64,000 nt of DNA, taken from assembly GCF_025370935.1 (NCBI RefSeq), contig NC_133497.1:7036484-7100483 (forward strand). Reading direction: 5' to 3'. The notes under the pieces are model-generated. The model was not told the DNA's origin and searched no databases. It worked only from the letters and a program-made list of their open reading frames with translations. Numbering within the stretch: position 1 is the stretch's first letter; every line of letters begins with the position of its first letter. The position numbers and the translations under genes are program-made. This document shows, in pieces, positions 24,712-35,281 of the stretch. Origin of the DNA: Choristoneura fumiferana (Eukaryota > Arthropoda > Insecta > Lepidoptera > Tortricidae).

Positions 24712-26696
24712 CTTGTGTGAAGGGTTTGGTTCTACACTGGTTGAACGCCTCGCGGGTAGAGGTACCTACTCAGGTCACACACGGGATGGAGAACCACGAA
24801 ACACTAACTCCCGATTATTATCAGGAGAATTCGAGTAATTTCGTGATCGCGGGAGCACAGGGGTAGGTGTGTGCCTTTTTTGAAATTCGATCGATCACGT
24901 TCTCTCGCTGTTCTGCCCGTGGAGCGGCGTAAAAGAAGGAGGAAGGGGCAGATGTTACCAACCTAGCGGCAAAGTACCACGAGGCCGGTGTGGCCATTCT
25001 AAATATTTATAATCTCCTCTCAATAATGTTCCAAAATTTAATTCAAAATTGAGTTTGATCGTAAAGAAATATTAACACAGTCGCTGCTTTTTTATATAAA
25101 TAAAACTTTGCATAAAATATATCAGCTGATCCATTAAAAAGAGTTAACTGTCAAGGACGTACGTTACATATCGCAATAATAAAACAATTTCCTTTGAAAA
25201 TATTTTTGATTTTGTTTAATTAATCATTACCACTATATCAAAAAGTGAAAATAATCAACAATGGAGGAATATTTTTAAGTTAAAGATATGAGATTACCTC
25301 GGTCTCAGGGTATATACTATTTAAATGGCAACATGCTAATGACGTGCACAAACTGCGTTTCGTTATTGCTTTGGAAAATCGATATAATAGTTATGCAATC
25401 ATTTCAAATGAACGCATTGATTTTACAGCTGCGTTCTGAAATATAACTAAATGGATGTGTTCAAATTGTTGCGAAAACCGAGCAAGTGGTTAAAGCAGTA
25501 TTTTCAATTTAGCTAAACTTTCTCATATTTATCTTCTTGAATTTCACCCATGTCAGTGATCGAATTGGTTTGCAATCTTTAGGTTCGGTGGTATAGGATC
25601 ACAATGAGAAATGACCACAGTTATTAAGAAAAAAATCTTTAAATGATTTACATTAGATCGAAGTTGATCGAACAAAGGTGTAAATTAATAACGTATTAAA
25701 TTTGGGCCTGGCCCCTTCGCTCGCAGCATTACTCTTTTCACTCGTCGCTCGTCGTCATATTATCCAAAAAATGTACCAAGTGCGAGTCGGACTCGCGCAC
25801 GAAGGGTCCCGTACCATTATCTATGTATACAGTACAATATTAGACATCATTAGTATTCTTTTATTATTATTCTCTTTTTAGTATTTCTGTTGTTGCTATC
25901 AACAGCAATACATAATCTGTGAAAATTTCAACTGTCTAGCTATCACGGTTCATGAGATACAGCCTGGTGACAAACAGACAGACAGACAGACGGACAGTGG
26001 AGTCTTAATATGATCCCGTTTTTACCCTTTGGGTACGGAACCCTAAAAACGTAAATTGATTGAATAAATATCTGAGGATGCTCATAAATAAGTGAGAGTC
26101 TAAATGTAACTACCTGAAAAGAAAACAATTTATACATAAACGCCATTTCAAGAAGTGATCATTCTACGAAGTAGTTATTTCGAGAAGTGGGTGGAACTAG
26201 TTTACTTTGATTAAGATAGTGGTAATTTCATGGCTTCCAGTGAAAGAAGTTGCCACGTTCAGCGTGAAAATGTTATTACTTCATATTAAGTGATGGTAGA
26301 GGCCTAAGTCCAACATTGGAAGTCCTACGGCATCTTAAATTATCTAAGCCTGCTGCTGATATGATGATAACTTTGAGTATACTCATTACTCAAAGCTGTG
26401 CTCAAAGGATGATAATGATTGTTCGAGTGTTGACTGACAACGCCATCTATTGTCGAGTAGCGTTTTTCAAATTTCTAGACACGTCATTTTTTTGTTTGAC
26501 ATTTTGTTGACAAGTCAATTTTATTTTCGTTGTTCTTCTTGTCTGTTGTTTATTTATCTGTGCTTTTCGTGGCCTATGTGATTGGGCTGCTCGTGTTGTT
26601 TATCGTGAGTGAATTGACGAGATCGAGTTGATTGTTTATTAACTGTTAATCGTCCTTAGCTTTAGTCATTAACTAAGTTTCCGTTAGTTTCGTTGG
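24712..26696. other. Divergent intergenic region between ANT and TAF10
   Basis: About 2 kb between the two start codons. The first 250 bp upstream of ANT are GC-rich and probably hold its 5' UTR and promoter; no clear TATA box is visible. From about 25772 to 26047 lies a degenerate interspersed repeat that ends with the string TACGGAACCCTAAAA after a (CAGA)n run. The 200 bp before the TAF10 ATG are rich in TTGTTT runs, and I see no protein-coding signal there. Confidence 0.5.
25772..26047 (+). repeat. Interspersed LINE/SINE-like repeat ending TACGGAACCCTAAAA
   Basis: It starts near AAGTGCGAGTCGGACTCG and ends with CAGACAGACAGA followed by TTTGGGTACGGAACCC. The same 3' end recurs at about 57120-57157 (plus) and, reversed, near 16155. 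Repeats with this end are very common in moth genomes. The class (LINE tail or SINE) is my inference. Confidence 0.6.
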
Positions 26697-27824
26697 ATGG
26701 AATATAAGTTTAATAGTATGCAAATGGGCCGCATGGGTTCGCCGTCAGTCGGAGCGGACGATGACAACGGAGCTGGACATGCTCTTAGCGATTTTTTGCT
26801 GCAACTCGAGAACTACAATCCTTCTATACCAGATTCGGTGGTGGCACACTATTTGAACATGACTGGCTTCGAATCTCAGGACCCAAGGTAGGTGAAGATA
26901 TGGTTTTGCGCCTTATCTCTGCAATAAATGCTTGTGAGTTATGGATCTATGCCGTCTTGTCTAAAGCCAAGTGTAGGTCAGATGGAACTTATGCACGAAA
27001 TTCGATAAAGCCTAGTGTCCATAAATCTGTTTTTGTTTTGTTTTACTATGAACTGACACTATTGAACCCTCTCGCCTGATGGAAAATGCATCTAGCGGAG
27101 GCCAAGGGTATAAGTCATTGGTTCAGTAATAAAATATTCACTCTAATATTTAAGAGTTATAGTATGCTGCCTGTCACTAACAAAATTTATAAGCTTTTCT
27201 TTGTCCTTAATTTAACTAAAGTAAATGCGGTGCTGCTGCGGGAGACTCCGGCTGCCATTGTTCATTGGTCTAACTAAAAGCTAAGTGTGACACTAGAGGT
27301 GACAACAACACCCCAGCCTCTATTTGTCCCACTGCTTGCCACAGGTTCTCAGAATATAACCTAACCAACAAAAAGTTTGAAAACCCCTGACATTGTCACT
27401 TCAAAGTTCAATATCTCAAAAACGGCTTAACTGATTTTGATAAATGAACTAAAAGAATTTCCTTGCTCACCCGCGACCTTACGATAGCTAAATCTTATCA
27501 TAATCTTGGCCTAAATATGTCCCACTGCTATGCACAAACCTCCTCTCTCAAAGATGGCTCTCGTATCTCTCTTATCTTGTTTAACTCCTTTGTCTTTTTT
27601 CCAGATTGATCCGTCTCATAGCCCTAGCATCCCAGAAATTCCTCTCGGACGTAGCCAATGATGCCCTGCAGCACTGCAAGATGCGCACTTCGAGCCAGGT
27701 CACATCCAGCTCCAAGAACCAGAAGGGCCCGAAGGAAAAGAAGTACATTATGACTATGGATGACCTGGTGCCAGCTCTTCAGGAGTACGGCATCATTGCC
27801 AGAAAACCCCATTATTATGTCTAA
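26697..27824 (+). CDS. TAF10: Transcription initiation factor TFIID subunit 10 (TAF10), two exons
   Basis: TAF10 is a histone-fold subunit shared by TFIID and SAGA. Coding exons are 26697-26887 and 27605-27824, joined by a GT-AG intron (AAG|GTAGG, TTTCCAG|A). The split AGA codon keeps the frame, giving 136 residues. After a short acidic/Gly N-terminus comes the TAF10 core: FLLQLENYNPSIPD, then YLNMTGFESQDPR, RLIRLIALASQKFL and DVANDALQHCKMR. A Ser/Lys linker follows, and the end is MTMDDLVPALQEYG, typical of the family. Length is close to other insect TAF10 proteins. The 718-bp intron shows no recognisable element. An AATAAA at 27933 lies about 110 bp past the stop. Drosophila has two TAF10 genes; whether this species has a second copy is not visible here. 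Confidence 0.95.
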
Positions 27825-27932
27825 GGGTAATTAAGTGGTTCTTAATATTGTATGTGATGTAATATACTGACGAACATGGCTGCAGAGCGGTTCAACCACC
27901 ATATCTTCTGCGATACCTTGCTAGTAAGGCCG

Positions 27933-27938
27933 AATAAA
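27933..27938 (+). promoter_or_regulatory. Poly(A) signal of TAF10
   Basis: AATAAA about 110 bp after the TAF10 stop codon, the first canonical signal downstream. Confidence 0.6.
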
Positions 27939-28231
27939 TCTGTAGTGGAGTACCTAGTTAACTTTAGTTTAACTCATTACCCAAACAACTTTTTTTAGGT
28001 AATTTTAGTTCCAAAAAGATGATCAAAACTAGTAACAAAGATTGGTAAATCACGAGTAGTTAGTTATGCTTTAATTTTGTTCATTTCATTCATTCATTCA
28101 TGCATGGGGCGTCCTTTGGCTAGTAGAGTGAACATTCCTATGGCCACTAGCAACAAGCTCTTACTCTTAGACCATCAAAGGCTATGTATGTACGTACATA
28201 GTGTGTATATGCGGCTAACCGCGTGGTTTTA

Positions 28232-28270
28232 GCACGCTCTCTCTCTCACTCTTTCTCTCTCTCTCTTTAA
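28232..28270. repeat. (CT)n microsatellite
   Basis: Impure run of CT units in the TAF10 downstream region. Confidence 0.8.
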
Positions 28271-28616
28271 CATAACATCTCTTGCATCGGGCAGGGGTGG
28301 CAGCTGTCCGCAATAAGATACAAGTTTTGCAGTCATTGACATACTGTACTAGAGTTTTTACCGTGCTACAGTGTATGGTGTAGCGCAGAATATGTGACAG
28401 TTAAAACTATTTGTGACCTAACCTAAATCATTTCTAGACATATGCAGTTGTTAATAGGAAATGTGTTAACTAGTATCGCACATCCTCACTAATTAATCCA
28501 TGCTGTTTCCACTGAAGATGTGCTGGGAAAGAATTGAAAAATTGCCATACAAATTTTAATTATCATCTCGCCCTACCTCGTCGCGTCTCACCGGTGGAAA
28601 CACCTTGACGGTCTTC

Positions 28617-28735
28617 CCGAGCTGACGCGGTTTGCACGGAGCGAGTGGACGCCTGTTGAACAATACTATCAGCAGCGCTAACGGCGCGCGTCGCGTGCAT
28701 AGGATTGTACCCGCATCCACGCCAGCTAGTCGCAC
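28617..28735. mobile_element. Hairpin MITE with CTAGCTGGCG ends, copy 1
   Basis: Left CCGAGCTGACGCGGTTTGC pairs with right CATCCACGCCAGCTAG. It shares ends and the GGATGCGGGTAC string with 54376-54488, in the reverse direction. The two open frames across it are shadows of the GC-rich repeat. Confidence 0.6.
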
Positions 28736-29096
28736 CTTTAAAATTAAACTGAAACAATTCGAAATAGTTCCAAAATAAAACACAATCTAGTTGAATTTTC
28801 AAATGAGACAATTTCGAGTTATTTGAGTTTAATTTTAAAGGTGCGTAGTGTAGGCCCTGAGACTATCTGGGATGGATGTTTCAATATCCCGAATACCAGC
28901 TATTTATTTATAGTAGGCCTTAAAAGTACCTACTAGCCACTCACATACTTTGAATTTTTAGTTGAACTCTATTCATATAACAAAATATTTATTTTTTGAC
29001 AGGCAATTAGAGTAGCCAAAAAAAAAAATACAAACATTGGAACATAGAACCTCCTTTTTTGAAGTAGGTTAAAAAGCATGTGAGTGGACTAGTCAC

Positions 29097-30002
29097 TTAA
29101 CGCATTCACTGCCACCTTACTTCCACTGGTGCCACCGACGCACATGTGCGTTCAAAATGTTATATGTACGTAATTATGACAGCGGCACTGGGCGATGTTC
29201 CGGAAACGCATATGTGCGTCGGTGGCAGTGAATGCGACTTTGTCTGTCACATTAGCCAACAATCTATAAATATTAGAAATGTGTCAAGCAAAATTATCAA
29301 GCCACAAGTGTCAAAAGAACTTCGAATAAAAAAAGTAAAGAAAGACAGTTTTATTTTTTTCCAAATTTTTTTGAAACTTCGGTTCTCTGTGCAGCCCGCG
29401 GCATGGAAGTGTAGCGGTGACCGTAAATGCGCAAAGTGAAGGGAAGTTCAAAATAAGTATATATTCGAATCACTCTAAATATGTTACCACGTCCTTATGA
29501 CGTCGGAATATGGGTCTTCCCAAACCTATCGATGCGGAATCGGCTTTAGCCGATCAAAAAATCTTTATGTCCACGCAATAAGAGCGAAAAAGAAGCCGAT
29601 AGGCTCAGCCGACGCAAAGCGACGTTTACCGACGGGAAGACGTCATTTTCGCTCTTATTGCGTGGACATAAAGCGTTTTTTATGATGTGGGGAGACCCTA
29701 AGAATTTAAGGTACCTATATACTTTTATAGGGTTAGATAAGTCCGTATTTTTGCATTCGACTGTACACTACACAGTATTGTGGGGGTGAGCGTACGTGGC
29801 AATTGCATGCGCCGATTAGCGCGACTGACACATTCGCAAAATTTAACGGTCAGCGCTACACTTCCGTGCCATCAGTTGTACAGAACAGTACCATAGACCA
29901 GGGTTTCGCAAACTTTCAGTTGCCCTTGAACCTAAGAAGACTCTCATCATCAAGAGAAAAAGCGACGAAAAGAAGAAGCGACGGTGGCAGTGAATGCGTT
30001 AA
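29097..30002. mobile_element. TTAA-flanked (piggyBac-like) composite element
   Basis: TTAA then CGCATTCACTGCCACC at the left and GGTGGCAGTGAATGCG then TTAA at the right: 16-bp perfect terminal repeats inside a TTAA duplication, the piggyBac signature. A third end copy lies inside (29221-29236), making 29101-29236 a palindrome of its own. Another MITE (29512-29698) is nested within. No transposase frame is visible. Confidence 0.75.
29512..29698. mobile_element. PIF/Harbinger-like MITE, copy 1, nested
   Basis: Ends GGGTCTTCCCAAACC and GGGGAGACCC are inverted. The inner arms TTATGTCCACGCAATAAGAG and CTCTTATTGCGTGGACATAA are perfect inverted repeats. Copy 2 (54567-54723) is in the opposite orientation. 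Confidence 0.75.
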
Positions 30003-30305
30003 GAGCCTAGCTCTTGTCGGTGAAGTAATTGCCATTCTATATGCCTCTCTGCCAATGCTTTGAGCTCTTCATACAACATCACATTGACCTTCTCTTTGAT
30101 TTGGTATTTACTGTAAATTCACTCTGTAATCTTTTTAAAATAAATAAATAAACGCACGTCGCGGTCTTCATGCTTCTGCCCTCTAGAGACCAGCGAGCTG
30201 AAATAAACAATGATGATTTTCAGCAGATTGCCTAAGTTTCCGCAGTAAAAGGAGCCCCACCTGGTGCTTTTGGGTACATGGCACACACAATTGACTTTTG
30301 GTTAA

Positions 30306-30427
30306 GTACAGTCACCGGCACCAATATCTGACTGATGCAACTATTCTATCTATTTCTAGGCCTGGTAGGACATGTCAGATATTTTTGCATGCTCTGTTGG
30401 TGCAGCCACCGTGGCAAGTGACTGCAC
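30306..30427. mobile_element. Family B hairpin MITE, copy 3, degraded
   Basis: GTACAGTCACCGGCACCAAT on the left and a worn GTGACTGCACC on the right; TATTTCTAGGCCTGG loop. Confidence 0.6.
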
Positions 30428-30518
30428 CAAAAGGAGCATCTTTGTAGTTTTGTTTATTATGTAAATTACAAGACTTATGGCTGATTATCTCAATAAAATG
30501 AAGGATTTTAATAAACAC

Positions 30519-30524
30519 TTTATT
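30519..30524 (-). promoter_or_regulatory. Possible poly(A) signal of the nitrobindin-like gene
   Basis: AATAAA on the minus strand about 410 bp after the stop codon. Between the two lies a repeat fragment (about 30668-30875), so the true 3' end could be nearer. Confidence 0.3.
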
Positions 30525-30936
30525 TATGCCAAAATTACCAAATAAAACCTAAAAATCTACTCATTTTGTAATCTACAAAAGTATAAGTTATATGAAATAT
30601 TGGAATACATTTTATAATACTTCTGTCCTTGTTTCAAAGTTAAATATTGAAGACTAGCCATTACCCATGACTCCGTCCGTGCAAAATTCGTTTATCACTA
30701 ACCCTCGGGAACTATTCAATTTTCGGGGATAAAAACTATCCTATGTCCTTCTCCGGGAATCAAACTATCTGTAAACTGAATTTCATCTAAATCGGTGTAG
30801 TGGTTTAGACGTGATGAAGTAACAAACAACTGTTACTAACTTACAAACTTTTGCATTTATAATATTAGTGAGATTACAAATAATCTTAAAGTAACAAGTA
30901 ATATGTAACCTAATTAGATTAGATACAAATAACAAT

Positions 30937-31787
30937 CTATTCTTGATCTCTCTTATACACAGCCTTTAGATGCTCAGTTAGCGGCACATCATCAGTCTCC
31001 ATATATGTAGTTACATCTAATGTATTAGGATCTACAAGTTTCAACACCCGCTTCAATCTTTTGACAAAGGGTTTCTTCGCAAATGACATCCTAGACACAT
31101 TGACGGTGTCTAGAACTATCTCTTGTTTCTCTGGGTTGACAGATCCTTCTTCCAATGAGGTCAGGCCAATGTTTTGACTGATCACAAACGCCAGGTTGTT
31201 GGTGCCTGGCTTGATGCGTAGGAACCCTCGCTCCTGATGCATCGGCGTTTGCTTTACAGGGTGTGTTGATGTTGATGAGAAGTTAAACATTGGTTGTCCT
31301 AAAAGAAAGGATGGAGGTACAATTAAGTGTGTATAGTCAATTATGATATTGCTTGTGGTTAATACCGTAGCGGCGAGCATGTTAATAATTATTAGTAGAT
31401 GGTATAAGCCACAATTTCATTATCGGTAGGTAGTTATAGGTAGACTCATTCACGATGTCGCGTGCCGTGGTTACAATGTCATTAATGTCTAATTTTGACA
31501 AATCACGCGTCTTCGTGGATGGCACTAGGTATAGTAGGTACACTTACAATTTTACAAGCCAATCCAATATAGACTAGAAAAGCATGTACCATTTAAAATC
31601 ATGGTTAATGAGGAACACTTGAAAAAGAACTATTTTATCACTTACCGATACAAGTAAAATCCAAAACTTCATGATATTGGAATTCCGGAATATTCGGATA
31701 TTTCCCTTGCCCCTCTTGCGTGGTCCAGCGGCCTGCGAGCCAGGATATCGGCTTCAGGGCTTCAGGTATTTCTACTGTTCCAGGCAT
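30937..31787 (-). CDS. Nitrobindin-like heme protein (THAP4 C-terminal domain family), two exons
   Basis: Exon 1 is 31646-31787 and exon 2 is 30937-31298, with a clean GT-AG intron (ATCG|GTAAG, CTTTTAG|GA). The split glycine codon keeps the frame, giving 167 residues. The family is a ten-stranded beta barrel that binds ferric heme and turns peroxynitrite into nitrate. Family signatures seen: SWLAGRW followed by GQGKYPNIPEFQYHE (residues 15-40), then THPVKQTPMHQERGFLRI and KPGTNNLAF, then RMSFAKKP, and near the C-terminus LTEHL, whose histidine (about residue 157) sits where the proximal heme ligand is expected. There is no THAP zinc finger upstream, so this is a stand-alone domain. Exon 1 was recovered by eye: the open frame of exon 2 alone starts wrongly inside the intron. 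The protein is divergent from the gene starting at 32423. Confidence 0.88.
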
Positions 31788-32422
31788 GATCTTATAAGTA
31801 ACGCACGTTGCTTTCTTTCTTTTATAATTTTTAATTACAAGCTCGTTCTGTCGGTACCTAATCGTAAAATTATTTGAAAGTTCACACTACGAAAAAATTA
31901 CTGACAGTGACAGTGACAGTGACAAGCGAACAACAATCAATGTCCGTATTGCAATAAGTAGTGATAGAAGCGGTTTTATTTTTTGTTCATTTATTTCTTT
32001 GATTGAAATTACGGAGTCATGTTACGAAATACTGTAGATTTGACAATATTGTTAAAAAAAATACAAACTTTAAACCTAAATTCAAAGCGAAATTATTAAA
32101 ATTAATAACATCAAGATGGACGCTATTTATCAGCAACATACACATTTAGGAACTTAACTTCTTTTTTCTGTGATTCTCATCAGGAAGGACCAAAATAACG
32201 TTTCCATTCAGCCAAGACGTACACCGTATGAAGAAAAGAATATTTTTTGTTTTTGTTTTCTTTCAAAAATGACAATCTCATCCATATGACTAAACAAAAA
32301 ACACAAAAACAACAACAATGAGTGTTATCATAAAATAACCTCATACAGATTAATAAATGCATTAACAAAGGCAAAACTCCACAGGCTATTTCTTAAATGC
32401 AGTCCAAAAATAACAATTTACA
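31788..32422. promoter_or_regulatory. Shared divergent promoter region of the nitrobindin-like gene and its plus-strand neighbour
   Basis: 635 bp separate the two ATGs, which point away from each other. It contains a short (GACAGT)n run at 31903-31922 and AT-rich DNA. No TATA box or named element is convincing, so a bidirectional promoter is inference from spacing only. Confidence 0.3.
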
Positions 32423-33494
32423 ATGGAGGTAATCAAACTTAAGGCTAAAAGACCAGGCAAATTGCAGTTGGACACCAATTCCATGTCAATAAAAACGAAA
32501 GATTTTATACAGAAGATATGTTACCAAGGAACAGCGTCCGTCGACATGACTCAGTATGGTTTCATTGCCGACAGCAAGATTCGTCCCATTAGTTTGATGC
32601 TGAGGCCATTGACGGAGAAACTAAAAACAATATGTGGTATATATTTTCAAAATGCTAGATTAGCTAACTAGTTGGCATATCGTTATTATCTTTCATCATA
32701 CTAGCAAGGTATATCCACTTGTAAGTTACTTAATGAAAAATCAAACGTTATAAGGTAGTAATTAAATGTTAACTTTCATTAATGTACAGTCGAGTTCATA
32801 AACATGTGAGCAAAAATATGATCAAAACTATCTGAACACGCTTGTGCGCCGTTAAGAATAGAGTCGTGTTCGGATATTTTTGATCAAATTTTTGCTCACA
32901 AGTTTATGAACTCGGCTGTACCTAACTACCTGTACCTTGGTAGTATTTGTACTACCCTGTAGCTCGCTCCTGAATTTTTTTAACATATCTGCTCGGCTAC
33001 TACGAAATTTCAAAATAGAAGTTCGTGTCGTTCCGCCTCTCTCGCTCTCGTATTAAATAAAATAAGCGTCAACGGGACGGCAAGATACGAAGTTCGAATT
33101 TTGCGCTTCGTAGTCTTCAAAATTTAGCACTTTATTACATTTACGTTATATATTGCAGAAAACGAGAGTGATTATCGATTTAGAAAAGTGCAGTGGTTGA
33201 AAAATAGTAAGTCCAAAGAATCTAATAGGTATATTATCTTTGCTACCAATTTAAGGGTTTTAGTTTTATTGCATGTAAATAAATTAATTGTCTGTGTCGT
33301 TTTTTTTTCTAGGCCGCTACGGACGTTCCTCTAAGAGAAGCAGCGTAAACACCTCGAGAGCAACAGAACCAATAAAGAAACTACAATCGCGTCCTTTAGA
33401 AAACTCTAGAAAAATTAAAAACTTTTCGCCCGTTCTTACTTCGAGACCAAGGGGTGTAGTTACTTTCGCCAAAACCAAAGTTTACAGTGCCTAA
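32423..33494 (+). CDS. Unrecognised basic protein, three exons, 147 residues
   Basis: Exons are 32423-32636, 33159-33206 and 33313-33494. All junctions are GT-AG (TGTG|GTAT, ATTGCAG|AA, AAATA|GTAAG, TTTTCTAG|GC) and the phases fit (214, 48 and 182 bp; 444 in total). That a 48-bp internal exon keeps the frame with consensus splice sites is good evidence the gene is real. The protein starts MEVIKLKAKRPGKLQLD and contains KTKDFIQKIC and LMLRPLTEKLKTIC. It ends in a Ser/Arg/Lys-rich tail (RYGRSSKRSS, then FSPVLTSRPRGVVTFAKTK). I see no signal peptide, membrane segment or zinc motif. The basic tail with SRPRG and FSP strings could suit a nuclear or cytoskeletal adaptor, but I do not recognise the family. 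A hairpin element of family C and one of family A lie in intron 1. Confidence 0.7.
32784..32921. mobile_element. Family C1 hairpin MITE in intron 1 of the 32423 gene
   Basis: GTACAGTCGAGTTCATAAAC pairs with GTTTATGAACTCGGCTGTAC over the outer arms, and AGCAAAAATATGATCAAAA with TTTTTGATCAAATTTTTGCT inside. Confidence 0.85.
32995..33114. mobile_element. Family A hairpin MITE, copy 9, in intron 1 of the 32423 gene
   Basis: GGCTACTACGAAATTTCAAA to TTTTGCGCTTCGTAGT, with CTCGCTCTCGTATTAAATAA centrally. It ends only about 45 bp before the 48-bp exon 2. Confidence 0.75.
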
Positions 33495-33815
33495 AAATAC
33501 TGCCGTAGGTAAACAGTAACTAGTTCGTATTAGGTGTAAAGTCCATCGTACTTACTTCAGTAATACAACGAAATATAGGTGAAAAACTTAAGTACTTATT
33601 ATAAATGATTTGTTATTTGTACCTAGACTTTGTAGTACCTAGTACTAGTAGTGCACAGAATTAATATAGAGTTGTCATTTTTGCGAAATAGGAACGTCAA
33701 TTTGTTATATGGACACGTTTACTTTACTACTACATACAATAGGTCATTTACCTACCTACTTAAGTTTTTCACCTATACAATACTTCACCTGGCGTCATAT
33801 CGCTTCGCTAAGACA

Positions 33816-33954
33816 TTAACACGTTCACTGTCCCCATACAAAGTCACACGTCCAAGTGTGCGATCACTTTGGGGACAGTCTGAAGTTGTGAACTCATAGG
33901 TAGTGGAAAATTTTCATGACTATATTGAGGGCACCCGGACAGTGAAGGTGTTAA
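33816..33954. mobile_element. TTAA-flanked MITE with CACGTTCACTGTCC ends
   Basis: TTAACACGTTCACTGTCC on the left and GGACAGTGAAGGTGTTAA on the right, i.e. imperfect 14-bp ends inside a TTAA duplication. 139 bp. Confidence 0.75.
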
Positions 33955-33987
33955 GTTATAACGAGCAGATAATTCTATATTATATAC

Positions 33988-34221
33988 CAGTGGTGGGCAA
34001 ACTTTCTTCGTGGGGGCCAGAAAGTTACAGATATTTTAGAGGAGGGCCAGAATTACACCGTCCTATTTTATACTTTTTATATTTTTGCTAAATAATTAAA
34101 TTATATTATGATCGCGGGCCACATATGTAGGTACTATTCACTTCGAAGAAACGTCGGCGGGCCGGATTAAATCCCTTCGCGGGCTGGAGTTGGCCCGCGG
34201 GCCGTACTTTGCCCATCACTG
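33988..34221. mobile_element. hAT-like MITE with perfect 8-bp target duplication
   Basis: Ends CAGTGGTGGGCAAAC and TTTGCCCATCACTG, flanked by TTATATAC at 33980-33987 and 34222-34229. Subterminal GGGCC blocks (GGGCCAG, GGGCCGG, GCGGGCCG) are typical of non-autonomous hAT elements. Confidence 0.85.
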
Positions 34222-34228
34222 TTATATA

Positions 34229-34273
34229 CACAGAAGTAATAATAAGAGGACCTCTTTATTATTACTTCTGTGG
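34229..34273. repeat. Short perfect hairpin next to the hAT element
   Basis: CACAGAAGTAATAATAA and TTATTATTACTTCTGTG are perfect inverted repeats around GAGGACCTCT. TTATATAC occurs again just after it (about 34274-34281). Confidence 0.75.
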
Positions 34274-34387
34274 TTATATACTATATGGTCGCACAAATGT
34301 AATTGTGGTGCTCGGTATGGACCTCCGCAAAATAACACGTGAAACAATCAATCAGTTGCAACTTAAGTATAGCTACGAGTAGATGAG

Positions 34388-34462
34388 AATGAAAGAAAAC
34401 CCATGAGTCAAAGTAAAATGATACATAAAGGCAGATAAATGGTTTTCTCATGGGCTTTCATT
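34388..34462. repeat. Small inverted repeat
   Basis: ATGAAAGAAAACCCATGAG and CTCATGGGCTTTCAT pair around about 40 bp. Confidence 0.5.
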
Positions 34463-34824
34463 TATTCCGTACTACATATTTAAAAGTAAGTCGATGCGCA
34501 AATGTAAGGCGGTTTCATTCTTATAGAAGAAAGTAAAGAAAGATAACATATAAAAATAACTTAATAAAGGTTATTATTTACTTATCTACTTCATTTTATT
34601 TCAATATTGTTATTATGTAATGTTTTGATGCCATCCCGATGTAAGTACATCTGGTTGATTTGGTCATGTCAGTGGCAACTTGAAAGCGTTAGGTAAGTAG
34701 GTACTTCCGCTACCAAAGGAACAGTCGAGGAAACGGGTGGAACCTTTTCATAATTAATTTCGCTATTTTTCTTTGGCTACTCAGGATGTCAACATAATAT
34801 TAGTGGCACAAAATTTCCACCCTG

Positions 34825-34964
34825 GTACAGTCAACGTCATAAATAAGTGATCACTTTTGTACCTTGTCACTTTAACGTAATGTTTGAAAAGCCATACGAA
34901 ATTGTGTAACGACTGAAAGCGACAAGGTACAGAAATGATCGCTTATTTATGACGTTGACTGTAC
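34825..34964. mobile_element. Family C2 hairpin MITE
   Basis: GTACAGTCAACGTCATAAAT is the exact reverse complement of ATTTATGACGTTGACTGTAC at the other end; inner arms AAGTGATCA.TTTGTACC also pair. A half copy may be at 39183-39203 (TTTATGACGTTGACTGTCC). Confidence 0.9.
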
Positions 34965-35245
34965 CTGATTCAGCTTCCTCCATACTGTACAACTCGGACG
35001 CCTGTACGTTACATAAAACAAACAATCCCAATAAAATCACAAGACAATTTAAAACTCGCGTGGAGGGGACTGGTGCCCGAACTAGGAGGGCCTGTGTGTG
35101 TGTCAGTCAGGTCACCAGGTCTCCGACCTTCAGATGACTGGTGTTATCATGCTGTAGGTATGTTAATATACATTGAGTAGCGTAGCTAATATTATCGGAA
35201 TGTTGTTCTCAAAACCTTATTTTAAAATAACGAAAAATTAAATAA

Positions 35246-35248
<3 letters not shown>

Positions 35249-35279
<31 letters not shown>
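35249..35279. repeat. (TG)n microsatellite
   Basis: About 15 uninterrupted GT units, bounded by CGTACG. Confidence 0.95.

Positions 35280-35281
<2 letters not shown>

Larger units (their letters stand above)
27825..30936. other. Intergenic region TAF10 to nitrobindin-like gene
   Basis: Contains the TAF10 3' UTR, (CATT)n at 28085, the (CT)n run, and the hairpin, TTAA and family B elements listed, plus a SINE/RTE-like fragment at about 30668-30875. The rest is AT-rich non-coding DNA. Confidence 0.5.

Noticed and set aside
23938..24720. 260-aa plus-strand open frame opposite the ADP/ATP translocase
   Set aside because: It is a shadow of the GC-rich translocase coding strand; composition (Gly, Ala, Val, His, Asp) mirrors the codons on the other strand and matches no family.
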